Positions 1-11,268 of a stretch of DNA of 64,000 nt are shown piece by piece (the first letter of the stretch is position 1; every line of letters begins with the position of its first letter). The stretch is from Liquidambar formosana. Taxonomy: Eukaryota; Streptophyta; Magnoliopsida; Saxifragales; Altingiaceae. The stretch covers positions 20,620,685-20,684,684 of the forward strand of contig CM077829.1 in assembly GCA_039720395.1 (NCBI GenBank). Reading direction: 5' to 3'. The notes beneath the pieces were generated by a model that made no database searches, had not been told where the DNA came from, and saw nothing but the letters and a program-made list of their open reading frames with translations. The translations under genes were made by a program, and so were the position numbers.

Positions 1-432
1 TGGCTCATGGTGTGTGACACTGCAGCGAGAGAAGCAATTGCTACCATTGAAGATGATCCTCAGAATTTCAAGCACATTGACAGCATCAGCCGCCCAACGA
101 TGGAACATGTCGATAACTATGCAGTTGGGTTGGCATTCTTGAAGAAAAAGTTGCAGCAGTTTGCAGAGCATGGAGTTGTTGCTGAACAATGCAGTGGACA
201 TGCTTTCATCGCTTAGGCTAGGCTCACTGGGAGGGAGTTTGAGAGGGTGGAGGTTGATGTCATGGCTGGAATGCTAGCCTCCTTGAATGGATTTTTGGAA
301 GAGGAGGGCGTTAGCAGTTGTTATTATGATGGTGGCTTTCACTCCATGAGATGCAAAGAACCTCTGCCTACAAATGGAAAGAACATTTCAAGTTTAGAGG
401 CTTTGGAGTCCATGGATGCACCACATGAGAGA

Positions 433-463
<31 letters not shown>

Positions 464-573
464 GGCCTTTGGAGTCCAGTTTAGAGGCTTTGGCATGTGA
501 TGTTTACCTGGTGGTGGACCACATTTGGGAGATCAATATTTTAGTGCGCAAAGGTGGGGTGGGGGCAGATTGA
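1..573 (+). pseudogene. Unrecognised coding fragment with in-frame stop
   Basis: One reading frame runs from the left edge and is interrupted only by a TAG at 214-216. Before it the frame is rich in helix-forming residues (for example AVGLAFLKKKLQQFAEHG). After it the same frame continues with plausible coding sequence (LTGREFERVEVDVMAGML) until it enters a GA repeat near 427, where coding character is lost. The continuity of composition across the stop suggests a real exon with one nonsense change, or a pseudogene. I do not recognise the family. It might belong to the zinc-ribbon gene downstream, but nothing visible links them. The fragment is cut by the window edge. Confidence 0.35.
427..463. 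repeat. (GA)n microsatellite
   Basis: Nearly pure GA dinucleotide run that ends the coding-like stretch at the left edge. Confidence 0.9.
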
Positions 574-1873
574 CTGAATGGATGTGGATTACACATTGTC
601 ACTGATGGCACCCACTTGAGATAATAAAAATTGAAAGTTACAGGTGTTTTAATGAAGGTTTGAAGTTAGGGCAATGAATGGTATGAAAATATTAATGAGA
701 GAAAGACATAAGGGTATTTTTGTCACATGAGGGCATTTTTCGTCCTCAAATTACAATAAGTGGGTCACGTGACCATTTTCCGTCAAATAATCAAACAGTT
801 GACGGACGGAAGGGTCAAAAGTGCCATCAATCGAAACTAGAGGGGTTCGATGTGTTAGAAAATAAATTATAGGGTGCAAAGTGTTTTTGAGTGAAAATTG
901 AAGGGGTGAAACTGTCATTCTGTCATCCCCCCCTCCCCCCCCCCCCCCCCCCCCTCCCTCTTTCTCTCTTTTTGTTTTGGGGATGGGGTGTTATTTCTTC
1001 CAGGTTCAAGTAAAATTTATTCAATTTGTAGATGCTGGTGGGAATGGCATAACCACCTGGAGGTTTATCTGTTTAAATTGGGTTTTTTGTTGGACTGTTG
1101 GATCAACTCTATAATATACGTTGACACCGAAATGGCTCATGGAAATACAAGAAAAATTGTGAAAGCCTTCTCAAGATTAGATTGTAATTAGCCTTTCTGT
1201 TACCAATCAACCGTTAAAATCCTTGTTTGTTCTATATGTTTGACAATGACATTTTCCAGAAAATTTTTTATGATCCGTACCTCACATTGAGACTAGATTT
1301 ATTTGTTCGTTGTTCATTTGTTATTTACAGTTTTTTTAAATCTGCAAAATTGAAATGGAATTTATGTGGCTTATCAGAGAATAAATGGGATCCATGTGTG
1401 GCTTTTCCCAAGGTTTTGTAAACAAAAAATGTTGTGAGTTGGTTTGTTTCTGTGTCTTGAAGATTTTGAATTCTGAAGCAGATAAAGTCTATGTTGCTCC
1501 CTGTTCTCTCTTAAAGCTTTTATAAAGCTCAGTGATAAAGGGTAGTGAAGAGCTATTGATTGTAATTTGTAAACTGTAGCATTTATGGCCACTCAATGAG
1601 ATTTCACCTTGGGAATGGCTATGGATGGCTGCAATATTTTGTGTGTGCAACAGCAGAGACAAATGGATTACTACGAGTAGTTTATTATTAGGATATAGTT
1701 GTATAGTGAATTTGGGATGAACTTGATCTACTGCGAATCTGTGAAAAGTAGTTCTGTTTCTCCTGCTGTGCATCTTTCATTTGTCTGTCTTTGTGATTTG
1801 GATTCAGCACCAGTACTCAGCTACTTCTTCTTCGTCTTCTTTTTCTTCACTCTGTGTGTGTGTGTGGCTTCAG
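574..1873. other. Non-coding stretch, probably intronic or intergenic
   Basis: AT-rich sequence with only short, unconvincing reading frames. It contains a C-rich tract at 927-959. The segment around 760-900 is built from short phrases that look repetitive, but I cannot assign it to a family. Part of it is probably the intron before the exon at 1874. Confidence 0.5.
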
Positions 1874-2727
1874 GAGGGTTTAACAGCAGAGGAAACGGCA
1901 ACGAAGGAACCCGAGGAGTCGGAGCGCATGCAGGTCACCTTTAATTTTTTTCTGAACTTAAAATGTTTTGTCTAATCTTTACGGGCTTTATTAGAAATTT
2001 TTTATGCTTTAAATATGTGCTCTCAGCTCTGCTTGTTGCTTAACTTGTGAAACAGATGACAGATGCTCGCTGCAAAAGATGCATGGAGAAAAAAGTGGGT
2101 CTAACAGATATCATCCAAGCCGGCATTGGAGACCGCTATCAGGTCCATAAGTGATCTTCTTGCAAATTCCAAAACTTGTGTTCTATTTTGACTATGTCAT
2201 TGATTAGTTCGAGTTGGAACGGATACTATCATTTGCTAACTATGTTATATTTTTACTATTTAATGATTAGATGTTTTTTGATTAGTTTGACTATGCCATG
2301 ATTAGTTTGATTAGAATTTTTTTAGGAAATCCATAAATGTAGTAGTATACATGTCAAAGCTATTTGTATTTGTTTCAAGGTTGCAATTGACCTTTGCTTA
2401 TTGATTTTGTTTTTGGTTTTTGTGGTGTTGCGGTTTTAGTTGGAGTGTATTGCTTGTGGTAATACATGGTATGCCTCTAGAGATGAGGCATCTACATTGA
2501 CAATAGATGGTCCAAGTTCTGCCAGGAGTGTAGGCACGGCACCATGGGCTACTGCTAAATTTGAGGATGTTGAGAAGAAACTGGTGAGCCCTCGTGAGTC
2601 TGAGAAGTCAGCTGTTGATGTCTTCAAGAAAACAACTGAAGCGTACATGCCTGTTCTGGAAACCCAGAAGTCACTCAGCAAATCTAGGACTGATGACAAT
2701 TCTGCTGCTAGTAGAACTGCTGAGTAG
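1874..2727 (+). CDS. TFIIS-like zinc-ribbon protein, C-terminal exons
   Basis: Three exons in one phase: 1874-1933, 2056-2142 and 2440-2727 (TAG stop), separated by GT-AG introns with all junctions in phase 0. The middle exon and the start of the last carry two CxxC pairs (CKRC and CIAC, about 22 residues apart), followed by GNTWYASRDEAS. This is the layout of a zinc ribbon like that at the C terminus of transcription elongation factor TFIIS, so a nuclear, transcription-related role is likely by family. An acidic stretch (EETATKEPEESERMQ) precedes the ribbon and a Ser/Thr/Glu-rich tail of about 70 residues follows. The 5' exons are not identified; they may lie in 1-1870 or beyond the window. 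The family assignment rests on the Cys pattern and context; the specific gene is not named. Confidence 0.72.
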
Positions 2728-2975
2728 TAGTATTTGCTGAGATTTTGTGTTGTACAGCTAGAGATGCCCACTGGGTTGTTATGTACAGGTTTGCGTACTT
2801 GATAGCGTTTCGTAGTTTTTTCCAAACTAGGATTTCTGTCTGTAGTTAGCTCTGCATGTCAACCTCTTGTTACCTTGTAGAAAGTACTTATTGTTTTGTT
2901 TTGGGTATCACTTACAGAAATTTTATAATGAGAAGTTACTTGAAAATCATTCTTTCCATCTTTCTTTTCTTTTTT

Positions 2976-3015
<40 letters not shown>

Positions 3016-4700
3016 TGGGGTTTTGGGGTTTTTTGGGAGGAGGTTGTTTCTATGGGTAATATTAACTGCTACATTTTGGAGCTCAGAATTCTATACCACA
3101 TTGTTGGGGGGTTATAGGGACAAGGGTGGTGATGGCTGGCTTTACTGCTCTCTATTTTGAGTGTAGGCAATGTTGTATATTCAATTGTTGATGTAAAACT
3201 CAATCAAGCCATTTCCGGCGGGGAAAGAGGCTACACAATGTGACTGCGCATCAAATATTGGGAATAAAGGTGTGCTCATCACGGTGTGCAGCACCAGAAA
3301 AATTGACTAGGCAAAATCACATGATTCCATTGTGAGGGCCATGCGGCTTATTTTTGCCCTTTAGATGTGCTGTAAGTATTGGGAGGTCAATCCGTCTAAG
3401 GTGCAACCTGATCTGTTCTTCAACTTTGGCTGTCCAGTTTGAGTTCATATCCCCAAGCTCGATCGGGTTAGTTCTTTACCAAAACTAAGAAGCCCCAACG
3501 AATTTTGAGAGAATATGTATATGTATACACGCACGCTTAATAATTTCTTCAACTTTACTGCTCTAGATGGAGCCTGGGCGCGTTGGTTGGTCAATAATTT
3601 CCTCTATATTTCTCCATCCTTCCATTTTGAGTACATTTCTAACTTTCTGTAGCAGACAAAGGGAACCTAAAGAGAAAGATAGGGGTTGCTTGGATTGTCA
3701 TCTACGTAATCAATCTTGTTGGGGCCATCATGCACTCCGCAGCCGCACCATTATCTTAGTGGGTGGTTTTTGTAATTTCAGACGAGGAGTTGAACGTACC
3801 TTAACCATGTATTTGATTCTGTGGGTCCGATGTGACCGACCGACCGCCTCAGATTTGCCCAAGCCAACCACATGCACGCCCCCGTTTTTACCAATTTCAC
3901 CTTACCCATGTTCCCTTCATTTACACGAATGCCCTTTCTCATCACCATCAATTGTCCAACCATGAATAGCCGGCTATACATGTACACCACCCGAGTTGTT
4001 CTCTAATGGTAAAAGACGGAGGAGGCCAAATAAATAGACGAGGGTTCCATTTGCAGGTATCGTCCCTTAATAGTCATTCTCGTGCATTAGAATTATCGTT
4101 TATGAGCTTGAGATTAGGTTATATGGCTCAACCAACTTGATGGAGTACTTCTGGATCCTCTCTTATACCTTTCTTTGTGAGCCTATTTAGGTTTCTCATG
4201 TCATTGGTTCTTTAATGAGTAAGAGAATTATTATAGTCACACGTTCAAATAAAGTCACCACAACTAGTTATATCTCCTTTATACCTTTCTTCGCTTGTTA
4301 AAATAAAGTAAGCAAACAAACACACAGGTGTGCTTGACATATGAATTTCCAATGTTTATGGGCATATTCACACGTCTCTGTTTTTCAACATCCATACTGT
4401 ACTTGTAATTTTCTTATTTTAATTGTAGTTCGTCATGTGAAAACTTTGAGACGGTTCAAAATGCTCATAATCTCAACATTTGTGCTATGCTACTTTATTA
4501 AGTAAGGCCTACATTTGGACTGCTTATTGATTATGATTTGGTATTGTAGCACGTCTCTTGTATTATAATAACCGACGTTTCTCCGGGAAAAAAATAAATT
4601 AGAACTCACATGTCAAGTATGGATTTACACCTCTACTTGCCCGTGCATCTTTTGAATGAGGATTCTCATGCTAGTGGCCCTTTCTTGAATATTTTGTACC
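2728..4700. other. 3' flank and intergenic sequence
   Basis: Begins as the 3'UTR of the zinc-ribbon gene. A CT microsatellite lies at 2978-3012. Open frames here (for example 3567-3965) have no recognisable domains and no splice context. I see no gene. Confidence 0.5.
2978..3012. repeat. (CT)n microsatellite
   Basis: Pure CT dinucleotide run in the 3' flank of the zinc-ribbon gene, followed by a G/T-rich stretch. Confidence 0.9.
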
Positions 4701-4776
4701 AATGGCTGATTGGTTTCCTAAACTTGGACTATGTGATTTGAACGTTCCAAGAAAGTTCACCAAACTATTCAAGCAT

Positions 4777-5040
4777 TTATCTACACTTCTGCATGCCTCG
4801 CCTTGTCTAAGGCCAAAGAAAATCATATCGATAATATCATTTTGGAAGGGGATGCCTCTTTTGTTTTGGACCCTATTCGATGTGAAGAATCCCAACCTCT
4901 TTAGCTGATTGATTCTATTATTCGTGAGGCTAGAAGCCTAGAACTCTCTTAATGTTATTTAATATGTTTGTTGTTAGGCTTCATTTCTGAAGCACATGAA
5001 CTGTCCAATGAGCAGCATGATTTAATTGCTTTGGTTTAAC
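4777..5040 (+). pseudogene. Degenerate LINE-type RNase H (RVT_3-like) remnant
   Basis: Translated with stops and one frame change, the stretch gives ACLALSKAKENHIDNIILEG followed by DASFVLDPI, then SIIREARSL and, in another frame, FISEAHELSNEQHDLIAL. This order matches the plant RNase H-like domain at the end of non-LTR retrotransposon polyproteins: an A..A...A helix, then IILEGDA with its catalytic Asp, then a terminal (N/H)xxAH-type motif. No upstream reverse transcriptase is visible, so this is an old 5'-truncated fragment. The match is from memory of the family pattern. Confidence 0.45.
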
Positions 5041-6057
5041 ATCAATCTCCTCCTTACCTCATTTTGTATTTTTTTATTTTATTTTTAGGAAGAGATTGGT
5101 CGGGAATGACTTGGTCTTCTATCTTAATATTCATTCTCAGTTGATTTAAAAAAAAATGTACTCTTATTTGGGTTGATCGAAAGAAATTAAAGCAACAAAA
5201 TTTCTCAAATTCATATCTTTTGATCACAGATATTTCAAAGACAATAAAAAATATTTCGTCAAGAACTATCCTCAGTTCAAAAAGGTTGGATGCCTTTTCA
5301 AAATGTGAACTCAATGAATATTTGGGACATCTTTAAGAAATTTGGTAGGAATTAGTTACTTAGAATTTATGACTTCAAATCAATCAAGAGGTTGGGATAG
5401 TTGGGCGATCTGCTCATAGTTAATTTTTAGCACCAAAACAAAAAAATAAAAAAATAAAAAACAATTGCTCAAAATAATGGGTATTATTGTCAATTACCAT
5501 GCCCACATTTAAAAAAAAACAAGGAGTTTAACGTAATTTAAACTCGACGGGATATGCAATTTATATACTAGCTTAAATATCATCTACAAATTTATTAATC
5601 TGAAGAGTAATTAAATTAGTTGTAAGAATCATGTCCCAAAAAATAATAATAATATAAAAGAAAAATCCAAAAGAGAAAAATATTCTACAATTCCCCAAAA
5701 CCTTAAGATAATAATATGTGGCAGTGATTTGGAGACCGAGCTACTTAAAACTTACATGATGATGGCCCCTTCAATTAATGGTCATGAAATACCCAAACTA
5801 CCCTCCTAATCTAACGGAAAAGAAGCCGTTTCCAAGTGGTATTGTTGTGATTTCACAAAGGGGTGTCCTCTTTTAGGGGGTGCCTAAATAAATAAATAAA
5901 AGGAAAGCAAAAGAGGAGCACACTGCATAACACCATATGATGACTTGAAACAACATGGCCTTTTTAGTAGACATGCGCAGAAGCTTGGCAGCTCTGTGTC
6001 TCGATCTCCTTCCTCATGTGAGAGACAGTCCAAACTACAGTCACCAGTCACCCCCAC

Positions 6058-6058
<1 letters not shown>
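5041..6058. other. AT-rich intergenic sequence and upstream promoter region
   Basis: No reading frame of note. Several oligo-A and TAA-rich runs. The right-hand part is the probable distal promoter of the DUF3527 gene. Confidence 0.5.
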
Positions 6059-6096
<38 letters not shown>

Positions 6097-6100
6097 AATA
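6059..6100 (+). promoter_or_regulatory. CT-rich tract and TATA box of the DUF3527 gene
   Basis: A CT run (6059-6090) leads directly into TATATAAATA (6091-6100). Transcription would start near 6125. The following leader is again CT-rich, as in many plant 5'UTRs. A 5'UTR exon would end at 6386 (TTACAG before GT at 6387), and a UTR intron would run to the AG at 7351-7352, 16 bases before the start codon at 7369. Confidence 0.6.
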
Positions 6101-7368
6101 AAAGAGATGAGGCATGCATTCTCTCTCTAAAATGATCTCACCTCTCTCTTTCTCTCTCTAGAACTTTACTTTTTGTGTCTGTTATGCTTTACCGCTCTCT
6201 TGGTCTGTTCCTGATTGGTTTCTCTTTTTATCCTGTACTTTTGTTTATTCTTGAGAACGAAGTACTACTCTCTTGGTCACAGCTGACTGGTCTTTGAGAG
6301 GGGTTGTTGTTGGATTTTCTCTGAAAGGTTTGGAGAGAGACTTTGAGCTCAAGAGATTGGAAGGAAATGATCGTTTCTGCTTACAGGTTGTTGGGGTTTT
6401 CTTTGAATTCACTTCTCTGAGATCTAGTGGGGTATGGCCATTTCCACCAGCATGTGTGCCTTTTTTTGGCTTCTAATGCAAGTGAATATAAAGATGTTGT
6501 TTCTAATAATTTATGTCATTTATTTGTATATATCTCTGTTCTTATTTTTTGGGAATTTATTGAGATGCAAGATTGCTTGTTGGTTTTAAGTTTACTGTTT
6601 TATGGGATCAAGATCAGATTTTTGCTTTTAGCTCTCACGCTGGTTATATGTAAAGTTAAAATGAGTGAATTATTGCTTCAACTGTGGAAGATTGGAGGTA
6701 CTTGGTTTGAAGTCTTGTTCTCTAATTTGAACAAATGGGTATGGTATCTTCCTAATCATGAGTGCAGATTAGTGTTGCAAATTAACAATGTGTTGGCATT
6801 ACAATTGTTTTAGTAGAGAATTATTTCCGAGATCTGGGTTGTATGCATTATTTGTGATTTTATCTTGTCTTATCTTCTCTCAACAATTAGAAGCAGAAAC
6901 ATTTGTTTAGATCCTTGCTGAATTTTCAAATGGGCATCAAAATGTATACATTTTATGGTGAAGTCGTTTAACCAAGCTGAAGTTTATGCACGTTTTAAAT
7001 CATAGGGAATTTTTCCAGAGGCATAGAAAATTGGTGATATTTCAACATTGTAATTTTTAAATTTGCATTGTGCTTGTAAGTGATGTAGTTGCTATTTTTA
7101 AAACCCCACAAAAATTTTGCAGCAAAAAGCTTTAATTCTGGGATTTTTCAACAGAACTAAGCTTTTTTCTTTTTGTCTTTAATTGAAAGATCTTTAGTTT
7201 GGGAGTTTGATTTCTCTTCTTAATAGATCAGATATATTTCAATGTTAAATTCCATCTTCCTGTAGTGGGCAGCTAGCATGCTACTTCTTTAGGTAGTAAT
7301 CTTCTTTTATTTATTTATTTTTTCTCTCATTTTTTTTTTTTTTTTTTGGCAGAACTGTGGATCTATCA

Positions 7369-10300
7369 ATGGGACTGGACATGGAGCTGGAATTTGAAAA
7401 ACAATGCAGAGTGGATCTGAGTCCTAAAACTGTTCTTCCTCCTAATCGGCATTGTTCAAGAGTTGAAAAGAGAAAAGCAAAAGGAAAACCCACACAGAGA
7501 GATGAACTATTGAGCATTGAAGAGGACTTCACAGAGATTACCTTTGGTTGCTACCGTAGTTATTCTTGCAACAGCATTCCATCTAGACCTTTTGGGCTGG
7601 AAGGTAATATAGAGGTGAGGCGGGGTTCTGTATATCAAAGCTCTAAAGAGGTAAGGAAAATGGAAAAAAAGGGTACAGTTGAGGGAAGAAGAAAAATCAA
7701 AATGTCTCATAGCTGTGACAACTCTTTCTCCTTTCGAATTGTTGACCCTTTGTGTACTGTAGATGAGGAAAGCCCAGAGAAGATATCCTCGGATATATCT
7801 CAAATCTCAGATTTGAACAAAACTTCCATTAGCGAGCCCAAAGTAGAGCCATGGTACTCAGATGGCTTTATTGACCTCTGTTTGAATTCGGATAACAGAG
7901 AAAAAAATTCTGCAGGAACTGTAGGGAGAGACTTAATTGAGGATCTGAATTTCAAATGTGATAAGGCTGTTGGTCCTCTGAATGATAATAATGACCTGCA
8001 AAAAGACAAGGTTCACAGATTGCATAAATCGGTATCTGCCAAGGTGGAAATGCCCCATTCGCCTTCTCAATCAGAAAGTGATCACTCTATTGCCTGCCCA
8101 AAGGGTCGCTTCAGCCCTATCAGAAAGATGTTTGATCCGTTCATGAAGTCCAAATCTCAGCAAAGTCCTTTGCGTTATGCAGTTGAACCTGTCGAGGTCA
8201 AAGCAGCTGGGAAGGCAAACATGAGGTGGAACAGAACATTTCGGAAATCTTTGTTGCACGACTTCTCAAATACAGCACGGAATACAGAACCTGATTCTCA
8301 CTTTGTCAAGAATGATCGCCATCATCCAGTCGTGGACTGTTCACCAGCTCATCTACATGGCTGTCTCAAGTTAGATCACAAACATGGGGTGCCATTCTTT
8401 GAATTCTCGATGAAGTGCCCAGAGGATGTTTTTGTGGCTAAGACATGGAAAGCAGACAATGCTGTTAATTGGATTTATACCTTTCACTCTACTCAGAGTA
8501 AAAAGAAGAATAGTGGCAGTGGCTGGGGAATGAAAGACAGCAACAAAGACTCCTCTGTGGTGGGACAGATGCAAGTTTCCTGTTATTTATGTTCAGAACA
8601 AAAAGATGGAACTTTTGACAACTCTATGGTGACAGAGTTTGTGTTGTATGATATTGCCCATGCAAGAAAAAGTGTTTTCACTAAAGAGAGTTTTAACTGT
8701 TTCCCAGATAATTCTAAGCCTCCCAAGGGTTCAAATAAAAGCTTGGTTGGGGGCACTTTTGAGTCGGATGATGTTTCTGATCCAGTGAAGCTAAAGCATC
8801 AAATGAAAGATGTTTCTCACAATGTTAGTTTTGATTCCTCGACTCCTTACCCCTGGGCGCCAGCACTTCTGCATCCAGATCTTGAAATTGCAGCCATTGT
8901 TATTCGAGTCCCATTTGAGAAGACGGAAAGCTTAAAATACAAGAGAGGGGCAAATATTATCGATAAAGCCATTCCAAATTTACTTGATCTCTCTTTGGTT
9001 GGCCAGAGAAAGAACGACATTTCTAAGAGCATAGGCCCGGCAAAAGTAAATGTGGTAATCCCAACTGGAAACCATGGTTTGCCAAATGCTGAAAGTCGGG
9101 GCCCTTCACCATTACTGGATCGTTGGAGGTTGGGTGGAGGCTGTGACTGTGGCGGCTGGGACATGGCCTGTCCCCTTATTGTTTTTGGTAATCCCAGTGT
9201 TCAAAGTGCCGAAGATCATCTGCTAACAGAGAATCAGCGGCCTTTGGAACTTTTTGTTCAGGTAAGCTTCTTCTTTGATGCCAGAAAAAATATGTTGTAC
9301 TCATACCGTAAGTAGAAAGAACTCTACAATTGAATGTTTTAGACAGTTATTAATTTCAACAAACAAAAGATACCAGGCCCAGATGCATGGGGATGGGGTC
9401 CCTTCCTTGAGTCCACCCAAGAAATTTTACAGGGAGAAGGAAATTGAAAATCTCTTGAGAAGGCCCAAGGTACAGGGAATTCCGATCCCCTGCATGTGCA
9501 CCATCTTTACTAAGGGGATACATTTGTTGTAGCTGCTGTCTATGACAATTAGAAGTGTAGATTTCTGTAGGTAAACAACAATATATTTTACCATTTCGGT
9601 GCATCTACTTTTACATCTGTAGGATACATTCAGAGGTTTCATTTCTCCTTATCTTTTGTGCCACTTAAATCCAATGTATTCTGCTCTTGAAATGGACCTA
9701 CTTGTTCTTCATATGATTAGTTAAATTAATATCATTTTGAGGAATTCAAAACAGAGTAAATTTTTCTTATTATCATTTTCTGGAAATTTCAATCCAATAT
9801 ATTATCACCTTGACTCTAGTTGGGGAAAATAAAAAATAAATAAATAATAAAATAAAATAAAATAATCCTCAAAACAGAGCAGTTATCGAATGACAATATT
9901 TGTTAATGCTACTCTTGCAATTATTTATTGGATCAGAGTACTTTGGACCAATGGCCACCCTTTCATATGGTGCAAAAAACTAAACAATCCCAAAGGTAGC
10001 CATTTGATTAGTAATTGCAAGAATTGCAACTCCCACCCCCCTTCCCTCTCTCCTCCTCCTCCAAACAAAGAGGCCATCGGAAAGCTTTCTTGTAGTCATG
10101 AAAAGTCATTTGTCCTTGAAGTTTATTCCATAACTGACCTAATGCATATATCTGGTGCTCATCCTTTTATTAGAGTCATTATCAGTCTCTCACAAATTGT
10201 TGGTTCTGATTTGTATATAGGGTGCGAAAGAAAATACACCGGCATTGACCATGACAGTTGTTGAAGAGGGACAGTATGCAATTGATTTCCATGCACGCTT

Positions 10301-10547
10301 ATCCACATTACAAGCATTCTCCATTTGTGTTGCAATTTTGCATAGTTCAGAAGCCTCTACTGCTGTTGGGCGGGAGAGAAACAGACAGTTGCAATGCAAT
10401 TCGCTGAAAGTGTTTGTTGAGGAAGAAGTGCAATTCTTAATTGAAGCAGTCACGGAGGAGGAGAAGAGGAAACTCACCAAAACAATGGAAGAAATTCCGC
10501 CGTCTTTTATACTCAACCCACCCTTTTCTCCTATTGCTCGAGTATAG
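7369..10547 (+). CDS. DUF3527 domain protein
   Basis: Two coding exons, 7369-9261 and 10221-10547, joined in phase 0 by a GT-AG intron of 959 bases, giving 739 residues. The ATG at 7369 is the first Met after the UTR intron acceptor. The frame also opens at GTG 7357, which is unlikely as a start. The first 480 residues are polar and low in complexity. The C-terminal third has the family hallmarks: a Trp-rich YPWAPALLHPDLEIAAIV block, the Cys/Gly cluster GCDCGGWDMACP near residues 591-602, LELFVQ at the exon junction, EGQYAIDFHARLSTLQAFSI after it, and the closing NPPFSPIARV. DUF3527 proteins are plant-specific and of unknown function. The reading frame is intact. The gene converges on the PPR gene. 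Confidence 0.88.
9262..10220 (+). other. Intron of the DUF3527 gene
   Basis: Donor CAG/GTAAGC at 9261-9262 and acceptor TATATAG/GG at 10220-10221. It is 959 bases, AT-rich, with no embedded gene seen. Confidence 0.8.
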
Positions 10548-10837
10548 ACCCAACTAGCTTTCTTGGTGATGCTGAAATGACTTCTCCAGAGGATTCCATA
10601 TTGCATGTAGAGATGGGGTGCCCACTCCTGTTTACCCTGAATTATTACACTTGAGGTGCTGAAATTCATTTGAAGTATTAGACTCATCCAATTTCCAGCT
10701 TGCAGCCTAGAATGTGGGCTGCTGATTACCACCATTACACGAAGGTTACTACACTAGAGGTGCCAATATCCTCGTGTAATCAAAGTTTAAACAGAATACA
10801 ATACTGTCTATATTGTTATATGATAGCAAAGGAGGAG

Positions 10838-10874
<37 letters not shown>

Positions 10875-11268
10875 TGGAGAGAGAGAGAGAGAGAGAGAGA
10901 GGGTTCTTTAACTTTAGCTTTTTGTAATTTATGAGGGGTAGGGTGCTAAGGGAAGTAGATCCTGGAAATGGTTCCAGAAAGCTCCTATTGCTATTTTGTT
11001 TGGAACCAAGAATTATGTTATCTCCAAAATAATGAATAATGGAATATTTTGTCTTTTGTTCAAACTTTAGAGGCATTTTTTGGTAAATTAGCAAACTGTG
11101 CCTTCGTCTCATAGCATGCAGTACTTTGGTGAGAGTATGACTGGAATTGAACAGCATCTATGAACTTTTCAGATTTTATGGTCCCTTGTACCAAACAGAA
11201 CTTTGGTGTTGCATTTTACTTACAGGACATTTTCTTACATAAAATATTCAGTAGTCTTTTTGCAAAGC
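10548..11268. other. 3' flanks of convergent genes with G-run and GA repeat
   Basis: Shared 3' space between the DUF3527 and PPR genes. It holds a run of 31 G (10843-10873) immediately followed by a GA repeat (10875-10903). Reading frames across the repeat are artefacts of low complexity. Confidence 0.7.

Noticed and set aside
3567..3965. 132-codon frame in intergenic DNA
   Set aside because: No domain, no conserved pattern and no splice or promoter context.
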